From an uncultured Opitutaceae bacterium (GTDB lineage: Bacteria; Verrucomicrobiota; Verrucomicrobiia; Opitutales; Opitutaceae), in assembly GCA_951813085.1 (NCBI GenBank), contig OX638348.1:4349627-4413626 (forward strand): a DNA stretch of 64,000 nucleotides. Direction: 5' to 3'. The notes below the pieces were generated by a model. The model did no database searches, was not told where the DNA came from, and saw nothing but the letters and a program-made list of their open reading frames with translations. A program made the translations under genes and the position numbers. Numbering within the stretch: position 1 is the first letter of the stretch; each line of letters starts with the position of its first letter. Of the stretch, positions 35,553 through 45,682 are shown in pieces.

Positions 35553-35860
35553 ACTGGAATCTCGTGCATGGCGATTACGGTTTTGCTCTCGACGGAGCCG
35601 ACAAAGTGCCGTTTCTGCACGGCTAGGTAGTCGGGGTTAGCGAAGAATTGATCCATGACTTCTCTGCTGGGAAACTCGATAGTGAATACGCGATTAATGA
35701 CCTCGTCCGTTTTAGAACGTAGCGTTTTCGCGATCTTGAAGTCATAGCCGAATGATCCTCCAAAGGACTCTAGGATCGGCGTCATTCCTTCCCGGTATTT
35801 CTGATACGCGTCGTCGTCGATGACGTGAAGTCCCATTATGCGTTCGAATGGCATTGGCAA
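35546..35860 (-). CDS. DUF1330 family protein
   Basis: 104 residues, ferredoxin-like dimeric alpha/beta barrel type: G-L-H-V-I-D-D-D-A-Y-Q-K-Y-R at the start, F-G-G-S-F-G-Y-D-F, R-V-F-T-I-E-F-P-S-R-E and F-F-A-N-P-D-Y are typical of DUF1330. Biochemical role unknown in the family. Probably unrelated to the sulfatase it converges on. Confidence 0.8.
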   Translation of the reverse strand: MPMPFERIMGLHVIDDDAYQKYREGMTPILESFGGSFGYDFKIAKTLRSKTDEVINRVFTIEFPSREVMDQFFANPDYLAVQKRHFVGSVESKTVIAMHEIPVQ

Positions 35861-35866
35861 TTTTCG

Positions 35867-36584
35867 TTAAGTTGGTTTCGTTATCTCGATAAAGGTTGTC
35901 AAGAGCGGCCTGTCTTTGTGGTAACACCAATTGCTCTTGCTGAAGTCGGGCTCTTCCTGTGGGGAAGTCACTGGGTAGTTGCGAAATATCTCTTGGAGCT
36001 CCTCATGGCTAAAGTACCGGCAGCCTTTGTTGTAGGGTATTGGCTCTGGGGCGCAATCCGTCGTAATGAAGAGCTTTCCGCCATTCTTGAGACAACGGTA
36101 CATCTGCGATGGCTCGCTCGAATGCCGGTATGTGCTCGATAACGGATATAGACGAAATGGAGTCGAAGGATTCATCGGGATAGGGCATTGACATAATATC
36201 CACACTTCTTATGCGGATATTGCTCGTTCTGTACGTGATGGCTCGATACCAGCGCTCGCTGGGTTTCTTTTTCAGGATGCCGATCCGTCGCAACGCATTC
36301 TTATATATTCTTTCTCCAAGCAAATCGGATGCGATGACTTGTCGCGAACGCTTGCTCAGCCAGATTGGGAGAAACGTGTTAACGCATCCGGTATCCAGTA
36401 CCGAGCTATGCTCTTTGCTCGTATCGAATCGGCTCAGGAGCTGGGTGAGCTCCCAATCCCGCATGCGAATCGGATAGGCGTATTGCGACGGTATCGAGGA
36501 CCGAACGATGTCATCGTATTCGGCCAGCAAACGAAAGTGCGTTTCATCGCATTCTGATTGTTTGAAGAATTTCAAGGTAGCCAC
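35867..36584 (-). pseudogene. Class I SAM-dependent methyltransferase, frameshifted
   Basis: The first frame (36584 to about 36105) has S-S-V-L-D-T-G-C-V-N-T (SAM motif I) and F-D-S-I-S-S-I-S-V-I-E-H-I-P (motif III with the E-H pair). The second frame, to 35867, has M-Y-R-C-L-K-N-G-G-K-L-F-I-T-T-D, the expected following strand. A 2-base loss in a GA repeat near 36101-36110 (reading E-R-A-I-A-E-M-Y-R-C-L-K) restores one gene of about 240 residues. Methyl acceptor unknown. Confidence 0.75.
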
Positions 36585-36695
36585 GCCAGTAATGTAAGCG
36601 CGGACTTTACTTTAGTGGCGAGCGTTGGACCCTTGTCGAGTATAAGGTAGCGCCTTTTTGCCAGATGCTCGGATTTCGGAGCTCGGCATTGCTGG

Positions 36696-38135
36696 TCAGG
36701 CGATAATGTCGTGAACTACGTGGCCATGCACGTCGGTCAATCGGAAGTCCCGTCCTTCGTGGCGGAATGTGAGCTTCTCGTGATCCATACCAAGGAGATG
36801 GAGAACCGTCGCGTGAAGATCGTGCATATGCACCTTATTTTCGATCGCATATTGGCCAAATTCGTCGGTCCGGCCGTATATCAAGCCGGGTTTCACACCT
36901 CCGCCCGCGAGCCAAACGGTGAAGCCGGTGGGATTGTGATCGCGCCCGGTGCCATTCTTCTGAGCGTAGGGGGTACGGCCGAATTCGCCTCCCCACCAGA
37001 CGAGAGTATCCTCTAGCAAACCGCGTTGCTTCAAGTCGGTGAGCAGACCTGAAATGGGCTTGTCGACGGCTAGAGCATGCTCCTTGTGCTTGGGCATGTC
37101 GCTATGCTGGTCCCAGGCTGGATTGTTGGAATTGTCGCTGTAGTTGACCTGTATGAACCGGACCCCCGCCTCAGCCATGCGCCGCGCCATGAGGCATTGG
37201 CGGCCGTAGTTGTCAGTAGGCTCCTCATCGATACCGTAGAGCTTCTTGGTGGCAGCGGATTCCTTCGAAATATCCATTACTTCCGGCGCGTTCGCCTGCA
37301 TGCGCCAAGCGAGCTCGTACGAGCTGATCACCGCTTCAAGCTCTGTGTTGCTGGGAAGGCCTTGGCATTGCTCATGGTTCATTGCCTGAAGCAGGTCGAA
37401 TTGACGTCGACGTTGCTCAGGCGAGCGCTCCGATGAACTCAGATTCTGGATACCGATATCGGAGGCTTTCATGCCCACCCGCCCGACGGCCGTGCCTTGA
37501 TAAGCTGCGGGAAGGAAGGCATTGCCGTAGTTTCGAGGGCCGCCATTGCCCATCGATGGACTCAGGCTGATGAATCCGGGCATATCCTGATTTTCGGTAC
37601 CGAGTCCATAATTCACCCAGGCCCCCATTGAAGGGCGTATCAAATTGGTGGAACCTGTATGAAGAAAGAGCGTTGCCGATCCGTGCGCCACGCCTTCGGT
37701 ATGCATGGATCGAATTTGGCAAAAATCGTCGGTATGGTTCGCCATGTGGGGAAAGAGCTCGGATACCCAAGCCCCGTTTTGGCCGTGGCGCTTGAAGCCC
37801 CACAAGGGCTGCATGACGCGCTGATGCGAGCCCATGCCAGTCTTGGCGAGGATTCGCTGATCCGTGAAGTCCAGCATGCGTCCATTGTTCTTGTACAGCA
37901 GGGGCTTGTAATCGAAGCTGTCAACCTGGCTGACGCCTCCCGCCATAAAGAGAAAGATGACTCGCTTTGCCTTCGGAACGACATGTGGCACGCGGGGTAA
38001 AAGCGGGTTGGCGATCGAACTCGCAGCAGCTTGCTGCGAAGCGATTCCCGCCGCTGCCATATAGCCGAATCCGCAGGCGATGTGTTGCAGGGCATCTCGG
38101 CGAGATATTGAACGGAATGGCGGTAGCGGGGGCAT
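36696..38135 (-). CDS. DUF1501 family Tat-exported protein
   Basis: About 479 residues from ATG 38135; longer in-frame starts lie in the preceding gene. R-S-I-S-R-R-D-A-L-Q is a Tat signal. F-L-F-M-A-G-G-V-S-Q-V-D-S-F-D-Y-K, V-W-W-G-G-E-F-G-R-T-P and G-R-D-H-N-P-T-G-F metal-site-like motifs are those of DUF1501, a sulfatase/alkaline-phosphatase-fold family. It is always paired in planctomycetes and verrucomicrobia with a DUF1549/DUF1553 cytochrome-like protein, here ending 4 bp upstream. Their joint function is unknown. The start is intact, so this half survives although its partner is broken. Confidence 0.88.
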   Translation of the reverse strand: MPPLPPFRSISRRDALQHIACGFGYMAAAGIASQQAAASSIANPLLPRVPHVVPKAKRVIFLFMAGGVSQVDSFDYKPLLYKNNGRMLDFTDQRILAKTGMGSHQRVMQPLWGFKRHGQNGAWVSELFPHMANHTDDFCQIRSMHTEGVAHGSATLFLHTGSTNLIRPSMGAWVNYGLGTENQDMPGFISLSPSMGNGGPRNYGNAFLPAAYQGTAVGRVGMKASDIGIQNLSSSERSPEQRRRQFDLLQAMNHEQCQGLPSNTELEAVISSYELAWRMQANAPEVMDISKESAATKKLYGIDEEPTDNYGRQCLMARRMAEAGVRFIQVNYSDNSNNPAWDQHSDMPKHKEHALAVDKPISGLLTDLKQRGLLEDTLVWWGGEFGRTPYAQKNGTGRDHNPTGFTVWLAGGGVKPGLIYGRTDEFGQYAIENKVHMHDLHATVLHLLGMDHEKLTFRHEGRDFRLTDVHGHVVHDIIA

Positions 38136-38139
38136 GGCT

Positions 38140-41019
38140 CTAGTTGAGGTATCGGAAATCGACCGATCCAAACAGCGACTGGTATATGGAGGACCATTCT
38201 GCCACTGAATCGCTGGATTGTCCACTTTTAAGAAAATTCTGGACGAGCGTCCGCTCTGTCTCGGAGGGAGGGCGTCCTAGAGTAGCGATGAATGCCTGCT
38301 CGATTCGCTGCGTAGGATCTTCGATCTCTTGGAGAATGCGTTCCGCTGCCATGGTTGATTGCTCGACGATGAACGGGTCGTTCAACAGATACAGCGCTTG
38401 CAGGGCCACGGTGGTCACAGGGCGCTGGCCCAACGTGAAATTAACGTTGCCGAAGTCGAAGAGCTCGTGTCTCCGTACGCGAAAGGCGGGGGTGTAGACA
38501 CTGCGCCGCTTGTCCTTGAAAATATAGTTGTACTCGACTTTCTGCGCAGCGGTGCTGTTGGCGTTTATTTCTTGGGCTCCGTCGATATTGGGACCGTACT
38601 GGGTGAGGTCGAGTTGGCCGTTGACCGCTAGAATTGCGTCACGAAGCTGCTCCGCATCCAGGCGCCTGCGCGGAAACACGGCGAGGAGGCGATTGTCAGG
38701 GTCTCGTTCTAGGACTTCCGGGCTTTGTACCGTTGATTGGCGCCAAGCCCGTGAAAGCATTATTTCTCGGATGGTTCGCTTGATCGACCAGTCGTTGTCC
38801 TGAATGCGGATCGCCAAATAATCCAATAATTCCGGATGCGATGGTAGCTCGCCGGTGCTGCCCAAATTGTCGACGCTGCGAACGATGCCCTCGCCGAACA
38901 GCCAGGCCCAGATCCGATTGGCTAGGACTCGAGAGGTGAGTGGATTGTCCGGACTGGCGATCCACTCTGCCAGCTCTAGCCGACCGCTGGAGCCTGCAGG
39001 AATGACGGGGGACGTTTCATGAGTCGCGACCTGCAAAAACCCTCGAGGAACGATGTCGCCGCGTCGGCTTTCTTCGCCTCGAATGCGAATCGCGGAATCG
39101 CTGGGATTGGGGTCTTCGGATACGACCATCGCCAAAGGCCAGCTCTTGAGCGTTTTGGTGATCGGCTTCAGGCGCTTGTTCAGGGATCCGATCAACTTGT
39201 TCAGGGCGGCAAGGCGCGACTCCCTATCCACTATCTGAGTTTCAGGCTCAAGGAGAATCCACTGTACTGCATCGGCAACTACCTGTCCATCGGTATCCTC
39301 GTTCCCGATTCGGACACTGTATTCAGTATTAGAATTCAGCTTAAAATTGCCGAGGGAGTGAAAGCGACCGTAAATTTGAGGCGCGACCTTCTGGTCGACC
39401 CGAACGACGCTCTCGCCACCGGCATGAGTGACGGTGACCGGAGTTCGCGTGGAGTTGCTTTCTTCATATGGGTAGGCGAGCCGGATCTCGTAATGTCCGC
39501 TAAGCGGGATTTTCGTTAGGAACGATAGGGATTTCTGGCCTTTGCCCGAGTCTCCATCATGGTAGTATCCTTCGCCGATGTAGTTTTGCGAATATTGCGA
39601 GAATTTCCATTCGCCATGGACCTTGGCGTTGTTCTCGTCGATCACGATTCCTGGAAAGAGACGGGACGGCTTTGGCAGTCCAGGCTCCGGGGCATTGGCT
39701 TTGTCCTGCGTAAGCAAAGCGAGCTCAGCCCGTTTTTGGCTCAATCTTGGCTTGATGTCCGCTTCGGCTGCGAGAGCCTGTTCCATATGCACGGCCCGCT
39801 CTCCTTCCAAAGGGAGGCGTTCATCGATCCAGCGGGCAACGTTGTCGGTGTAGTTGAATAGCGTTCGCGTGCTTTTGAAGATGCCTGCCATCGCGTAGTA
39901 GTCCGCGGTTGGGATGGGGTCGAATTTGTGGTCGTGGCAGCGGGCGCAACCCATAGTCATGCCTAGGAAAGCCTTTCCGAGCGTGTCAATCTGCTCGTCG
40001 ATTACATCGTAGCGAAGCAACTGCTTGTCCTAGAGCTCGTAGTTGGTGGGTCCGAGCGCCAGAAACGCTGTCGCAACCAGTTGACGTCTCTTTTCGGAGG
40101 GGGATTCTGCGGGCATCAAGTCGCCTGCGAGCTGTCCCTTGATGAATTGGTCGAAAGGAATGTCCGCATTGAAGCTCTCAATGACGTAGTCTCGATAACG
40201 CTAGGCATCCTTGAAGAGCAAGGTGCGACCGCCTCCACTTGATTCGGCGAATCGGGCAACATCTAACCAATGACGTCCCCATCGCTCGCCGTACTGAGGC
40301 GAATCGAGGAGGGTGTCGACTAGGCGCTCGAATGCGTCGGGCCGCTTATCGTCAAGGTATGCCTGGATCTGCCCAGGTGTTGGTGGAAGCCCGATCAACG
40401 TGAAATAGGTCCGTCTGACGAGATCCAGCCGACTTGCTTCGGGAGCGAATTGAAGCCCATTCGCATCGTGCTTGGCAGCTATAAACTGATCGATGGCATC
40501 GGTTGGGTCTTGGGCTTGACCCGACAATTCAGGTAGTTCGATAGGTCGGAATGACCAGAAATTACACCCTTCTTCGATGCTGAGCCCCTCTTGCTTCTTG
40601 TGCGCGATCTCCCCCGAATGCGGATCAGGGGCTCCCATGGATATCCAATCTTCCAGCGCGGCGATGGCATCGGCGGAAAGCTTGGTCTTGGGAGGCATTT
40701 GAAAATCGGCGTCCTCGTAGTGGATCGCATGGACCAAGCGGCTCTTCTCCGGACTCCCCGGAACTAGGGCCGATCCATTGTCGCCACCGATTTCCCAGCC
40801 TTCCTTGAAATCCAGCCGGAGGCCTCCTTTCTGCTTGTCGGGGCCATGGCACTCGAGGCAGTTGTCGAGAAAGATGGGTCGGATGCGTGACTCGAAGAAC
40901 GCTACTCCTTCGTCCATTGGCGTCGAAGCGATGATCGAATCAACCTGGAGTCCGAGCAGCGTGAAACAGCCGGCAATCAACCGGAAACAGGGACTTCTCG
41001 AGGGTTGGGGCATCGTCAT
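38140..41019 (-). pseudogene. Planctomycete-type cytochrome DUF1549/DUF1553 protein with two in-frame TAG stops
   Basis: Read through both stops the frame is uninterrupted from about 41019 to 38140 (about 960 codons). A PSCyt1 haem motif C-L-E-C-H-G comes first, then the DUF1549 domain. TAG at 40203-40201 falls in K-D-A-[stop]-R-Y-R-D-Y, where Trp or Tyr is expected, and TAG at 40036-40034 in N-Y-E-L-[stop]-D-K-Q-L-L, where Gln is expected. A second C-A-R-C-H haem motif and the DUF1553 domain follow. Both stops arise by single G-to-A or C-to-T changes. The upper part alone (41103-40201) would still have a signal peptide and haem motif. Confidence 0.8.
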
Positions 41020-41184
41020 AAAGACGCTGCTAAAGAATATGAACGGAGCAATTCTGTCGAGGCATTTGAAATTTTTACAAAATGCTCCCTTTCGCTTGGA
41101 CAATTACGTCAATTCTTTGGCAATTAGCCTGAAATATCGATTTACTGCTTTAAAAAGCGGCCTAAATCGGGTCATATTCCTACT

Positions 41185-42864
41185 ATGTCAAAGAACCTAA
41201 GCGATCTCGGTGGGCGGAAGGGCATCGAGGAGAACCTGTTCTCCAAGATCGGCCAAGCCAGCCAAGAAGCGGACGGCGCCCCTTCTTTGGAGGAAATGGA
41301 GCGTCTTGCGGACGAATTCCTGGCGGGAAAAGCCAATGTCTACGGAACGGCCACGTTCTATGATTTCCTAAAGCCAGAAAACAAGGGAAAGAAGGTTTAT
41401 GTTTGCAACGGATCTGCCTGCTTATGCGCCGGCACTCAAGAGGCGTTGCTATCCGATTTGAAGGGATCCTTCAAAGAAGAAGAGATCGGCCATATGACCT
41501 GCCTAGGCCGTTGTCACGAGAACGGAGCATTCCACTATCAAGGAAAGAACTACAGCGCCTTGGGGGATGGCCAATTGGAGTCGATTCTTTCCACCGACGG
41601 AGACGAGCTGAACGTTGATCGCTACCAGATCGGTTCCAAAGGCGAGGCCGTTCTCACGGCTGAGTTCGAGGGTATGGAATCGTATGCGGCTTTGCTGAAA
41701 GACGCCTTGTCCAAGGATTCCGCGGACGTGCTCGAGGAAGTGAAGTCCGCAGGAATACGCGGTCGCGGGGGAGCGGGATTTCCAATGGGCGTGAAGTGGG
41801 AATTCGCTCGCAATGCGGAAAGCGAATTAAAATTCATTATTTGCAATGCGGATGAGGGCGATCCCGGAGCCTATTCGGATCGTTATTTGCTCGAGCAGCG
41901 CCCGCACGCCGTCCTATTCGGTATGATAGTCGCTGGCTACTGCATGAAAGCGGAGTGGGGCGTGCTCTACATTCGGACGGAGTATCCAGAATCGTTTGAC
42001 ATTGTGGAGTCAGCGATCAGCGATTTCAGAAATGCCGGACTGATTGGAAAAGACGTTAACGGCAAGGGCTTCAACTTCGATTTTAAAATCGTTCGCGGGC
42101 AAGGGTCCTATATATGCGGAGAGGAAACGGCCTTAATTAGCAGCATCGAGGGTCAACGCCCTGAAGTTCGTGTACGACCTCCTTTCCCAGCCCAGAAGGG
42201 ATTGTTCAATAAGCCGACAATTGTGAACAATGTAGAAACGTTGGCTACGGTTCCCTATGTAATAAAAAAAGGAGGGGCGGCCTACGCTGGTCTGGGGACG
42301 GAAAAGTCCAACGGGACGAAGCTCGTAAGCTTGGACAGCTATGTGCGCAAGCCGGGTATATACGAGGTGGAAATGGGGACGCCGCTAACGACGGTCATCG
42401 ATGACCTTGCGGGAGGCTTTACGGAATCGATAAAGGCTCTGCATATTGGTGGCCCGCTCGGTGGGATCATTCCGGCATCGAAGATCGGCGATATGACCAT
42501 CGATTTCGAGACCTTCGCAAGCGAAGGCTTTTTGTTGGGACATGCGTCCGTCGTTTGCATTCCCGAATCCTTTTCCATGATGACCTATCTGGAAAAGCTT
42601 ATGGAATTCGCGGCATTCGAAAGTTGCGGTAAGTGCTTTCCATGCCGATTGGGTACGAAGCGCGCCCATGAAATGCTGGAGGCAGCTAATTTGGGTAGTT
42701 ACAGGATTGACACGAATCTTTTTGAAGACCTTCTGCATACGCTAGAGATCGGTTCACTATGCGCTCATGGTGGAGGGATTCCGTTGCCGATCAAGAATGC
42801 GCTACAATACTTTAAGGATGAACTCGATCAGTACTTTACTCAGGAGCCCAGCCCAGTGCGTTAG
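41185..42864 (+). CDS. fdsB: NAD-dependent formate dehydrogenase beta subunit (NuoE-NuoF fusion)
   Basis: 559 residues. The first about 120 form a thioredoxin-like [2Fe-2S] NuoE domain with Cys 74, 79, 106 and 110 in the usual spacing. G-R-G-G-A-G-F-P and N-A-D-E-G-D-P-G-A-Y form the FMN/NADH site, S-Y-I-C-G-E-E-T-A-L the NADH-binding loop, then an SLBB segment and E-S-C-G-K-C-F-P-C-R at about 478-487 for a [4Fe-4S] cluster. It passes electrons from the molybdenum subunit to NAD+. NuoE fused to NuoF is known in FdsB/HoxF-like enzymes. It lies 37 bp upstream of the alpha subunit. Confidence 0.9.
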   Translation: MSKNLSDLGGRKGIEENLFSKIGQASQEADGAPSLEEMERLADEFLAGKANVYGTATFYDFLKPENKGKKVYVCNGSACLCAGTQEALLSDLKGSFKEEEIGHMTCLGRCHENGAFHYQGKNYSALGDGQLESILSTDGDELNVDRYQIGSKGEAVLTAEFEGMESYAALLKDALSKDSADVLEEVKSAGIRGRGGAGFPMGVKWEFARNAESELKFIICNADEGDPGAYSDRYLLEQRPHAVLFGMIVAGYCMKAEWGVLYIRTEYPESFDIVESAISDFRNAGLIGKDVNGKGFNFDFKIVRGQGSYICGEETALISSIEGQRPEVRVRPPFPAQKGLFNKPTIVNNVETLATVPYVIKKGGAAYAGLGTEKSNGTKLVSLDSYVRKPGIYEVEMGTPLTTVIDDLAGGFTESIKALHIGGPLGGIIPASKIGDMTIDFETFASEGFLLGHASVVCIPESFSMMTYLEKLMEFAAFESCGKCFPCRLGTKRAHEMLEAANLGSYRIDTNLFEDLLHTLEIGSLCAHGGGIPLPIKNALQYFKDELDQYFTQEPSPVR

Positions 42865-42901
42865 TTTAGTTCGATTTCGTTGAATTCTCTTTTATTACCC
42901 G

Positions 42902-45616
42902 ATGAACGCTTACCTAAATAACCGACCCTACGAGATTGAGCCTGGCGAAACGATTTTATCGTTCGCGCGTCGCGCTCTGGGATCGGAGACGATTCCTACC
43001 TTGTGCGATGCCCCCAATTTGGATCCTTTTGGATCATGCCGCGTATGCAGTGTCGATGTAGCTCTGGAAAAGGACGGTCCCGCGAAGACATTCGCGTCAT
43101 GCCACACGCCGGTAGCGGAAGGTCAGTATATCTATACGGATTCCAAGAACGTACAGCGCCTCCGTAAGAATATCATTGAGTTGGTACTAACGGACCATCC
43201 TTTGGATTGCCTGACGTGCGAAGTGAATGGAAACTGCGAATTGCAGACCGTGGCTGCTCGCGTTGGGATTACAGGCGTCCGCTATCCAGATGGCGCGACG
43301 CATCTCGACCGCGAGAAGGACTTGAGCCATCCCTACATGACATCGGACCTCAGCAAGTGCATCAATTGCTATCGTTGCGTCCGAGCCTGCGACGAAGTGC
43401 AAGGGCAATTTGTATTGAGCATGGCAGGACGTGGATTCGATAGCCACATAATCAAAGGCTTAGACGAGAGTTTCGACGATAGCCCCTGCGTTAGCTGCGG
43501 CGCGTGTTCACAAGCCTGCCCAACAGCGGCCATATCGGATGTTTTTCAATCGAAGTCTATCGCCAATACGGAAAAGACGCGCACCGTGTGCAATTACTGC
43601 GGCGTAGGTTGCAATCTGGAAGTGGCCACCGCTGGAGGTGAAATTAAGGGTATTCAAGCCCCGTATGATGCCGAGGTGAATCAGGGCCACACATGCCTTA
43701 AAGGCCGATATGCGTTTAAGTTCTACAATCATCCCGACCGCATTAATTCGCCGATGATCAAGCGCAATGGCTCTTTCGAAGAAGTGAGCTGGGACGAGGC
43801 TTATGACTTTATCGCTTCTAAATTCGCTTACTATAGAGCCGAGTTCGGCCCAGATTCCTTGGCAGGCATTTCCTCGGCGCGCTGCACGAACGAGGAGAAC
43901 TATCTTATGCAGAAGTTCTTTCGGGTCGTCATCGGCACGAACAACATCGATGGCTGCGCTCGCGTCTGCCATTCGCCTACGGCCCTAGGTCTGCAGCGTA
44001 CATTCGGCACGGGCGCGGCGACGAATTCTGTTGAGGATTTGAACGTGACCGACGCCATCATGGTGATCGGCGCCAATCCCACCGAAGGGCATCCAGTGAC
44101 GGGCGCGAAGATGAAGCAATTCGCAATATCTGGGAAGCCAACGATCGTTATTGATCCGCGTCGTACCGAGCTCGCCCGCTATGCGACCTACCATTTGCAG
44201 CTGCGACCCGGTACCAATGTCGCTGTACTCAACATGATGCTGTGCTACATCGTGAAAGAAGGGTTAGCGGATGACTCATTCATCGAAGAGCGGACCGAAG
44301 GCTATGAGGATTTTTGCGCAGAGCTATTGAAGCTCGATATCGATGAAATGGAGTCGATTAGCGGGGTAGACCGGGAGCTTGTTCGTAAAGCAGCGATTGC
44401 CTATGCGACCGCTGACAAAGCCATGAGCTTTCATGGGCTTGGGGTTACGGAGCATTCGCAGGGTACATTCACCGTAATGCAGATTGCGGACCTAGCTCTA
44501 ATAACTGGAAATATTGGCCGAAGAGGTGTAGGGGTAAATCCGCTACGAGGACAAAATAATGTCCAGGGAATGGCGGACATGGGCGCCCAACCGTATCAAG
44601 GGGCGGGTTACATGGATGTAACCGACCCTGAGAATATTCAGAGATACGAGTCATTCTATGGCGTGGAGATGCCGCGGGAAATTGGCTGGAAGATTCCTCA
44701 AATGTACGATGCCGCTTTAGAGGGAAAACTAAAGGCGATTTGGGTTATAGGCGAAGATATGGTCCAGACCGATCCCAATAGTCAGCATGTTGCCAAAGCG
44801 ATCAACGCGCTCGACTTGTTGGTCGTTCAAGAAATTTTCATGACCCGTACTGCGGAAATGGCGGATGTTGTTCTTCCGGGCGCCTCCTTCTTGGAGAAAA
44901 GCGGCACGTTCACCAATGGCGAGCGGCGCGTACAGCGAGTGAACCAAGTGGTAGAGCCGATAGGGGATTCCAAGGCGGATGGGCAAATCGTGGTCGACTT
45001 GATGAATCGAATGGGCTTTGAGCAACCGGACTACGATGCCAAGACGATGCTGGAAGAGATTTCGGGAATCGTTCCCTTCTTTGCGGGCATTAAGTGGGAG
45101 GAATTAGGAGAGAACGGAAAGCAATGGCCCGTTGCTTCTGATGGCAACGATACGCCAATTTTGCATACGGACGCGTTTAAGCGAGGAAAAGGCTTATTCG
45201 AGTTCAACGCCTTCAAGGAGACTGAAGAAGTCGTTTCAAATGCGGAGAAATTTCCATACATTCTAACTACGAATCGAAATCTTGAACATTACAATTGCGG
45301 AGCCCAAACGCGCCGTACGGGCAATGTAGAGATCGTAACCGAAGATGTGATATTCGTGCATCCGGAAGATGCGGCAGAAAATGGTATCGAAGATGCGGAT
45401 ATGGTATGCGTCGAATCGGAACGCGGCAAAATCGATATCAAAGCGAAAGTATCCGATGAGATTAAGAAAGGCGTTCTCAGTACGACCTTTCACTTTCCAG
45501 AAATTTTGGTGAACGACCTCACCTCGAGCATATCGGATTCGATCGCGATGTGCCCTGAGTACAAAGTCGTTAGCGTTCGGATACGAAAAGCGAGAAAAGT
45601 CGAGACGAGGGTATAG
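42902..45616 (+). CDS. fdsA: Formate dehydrogenase alpha (molybdopterin) subunit
   Basis: 904 residues. A plant-type [2Fe-2S] ferredoxin domain has Cys about 35, 46, 49 and 67, followed by a C-L-T-C-E-V-N-G-N-C His/Cys cluster. Two [4Fe-4S] motifs come next, C-I-N-C-Y-R-C-V-R-A-C and C-V-S-C-G-A-C-S-Q-A-C, and the cluster of the catalytic domain, C-N-Y-C-G-V-G-C. Cys356 in A-R-V-C-H-S-P is the expected Mo/W ligand (Cys, not selenocysteine; no TGA there). The domain ends with a molydopterin-binding region N-C-G-A-Q-T-R-R-T. It oxidises formate (or reduces CO2) in the cytosol together with the fdsB product. No fdhD or moco genes are in the window. Confidence 0.92.
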   Translation: MNAYLNNRPYEIEPGETILSFARRALGSETIPTLCDAPNLDPFGSCRVCSVDVALEKDGPAKTFASCHTPVAEGQYIYTDSKNVQRLRKNIIELVLTDHPLDCLTCEVNGNCELQTVAARVGITGVRYPDGATHLDREKDLSHPYMTSDLSKCINCYRCVRACDEVQGQFVLSMAGRGFDSHIIKGLDESFDDSPCVSCGACSQACPTAAISDVFQSKSIANTEKTRTVCNYCGVGCNLEVATAGGEIKGIQAPYDAEVNQGHTCLKGRYAFKFYNHPDRINSPMIKRNGSFEEVSWDEAYDFIASKFAYYRAEFGPDSLAGISSARCTNEENYLMQKFFRVVIGTNNIDGCARVCHSPTALGLQRTFGTGAATNSVEDLNVTDAIMVIGANPTEGHPVTGAKMKQFAISGKPTIVIDPRRTELARYATYHLQLRPGTNVAVLNMMLCYIVKEGLADDSFIEERTEGYEDFCAELLKLDIDEMESISGVDRELVRKAAIAYATADKAMSFHGLGVTEHSQGTFTVMQIADLALITGNIGRRGVGVNPLRGQNNVQGMADMGAQPYQGAGYMDVTDPENIQRYESFYGVEMPREIGWKIPQMYDAALEGKLKAIWVIGEDMVQTDPNSQHVAKAINALDLLVVQEIFMTRTAEMADVVLPGASFLEKSGTFTNGERRVQRVNQVVEPIGDSKADGQIVVDLMNRMGFEQPDYDAKTMLEEISGIVPFFAGIKWEELGENGKQWPVASDGNDTPILHTDAFKRGKGLFEFNAFKETEEVVSNAEKFPYILTTNRNLEHYNCGAQTRRTGNVEIVTEDVIFVHPEDAAENGIEDADMVCVESERGKIDIKAKVSDEIKKGVLSTTFHFPEILVNDLTSSISDSIAMCPEYKVVSVRIRKARKVETRV

Positions 45617-45682
45617 CGGTTGCAGGGTCTATTACCCTATCGAGTTCTCGGACGAAACGGCGCTGGGGCCTGTATTCGACGC

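Noticed and set aside
1267..41019. Recoding of TAG as a sense codon, suggested by in-frame TAG codons in several genes
   Set aside because: TAG is the normal stop for many intact genes here (for example 1209, 18051, 29170, 33028, 45616), and TAA and TGA also interrupt other genes. Single mutations or errors explain the pattern.
42902..45616. Selenocysteine formate dehydrogenase
   Set aside because: The metal-ligand position is a Cys codon (TGC at 43967-43969) and there is no in-frame TGA.
45617..45682. Bidirectional terminator between the convergent formate dehydrogenase and Mrp operons
   Set aside because: Only a 5-bp stem (AGGGT/ACCCT) without a U-run was visible.
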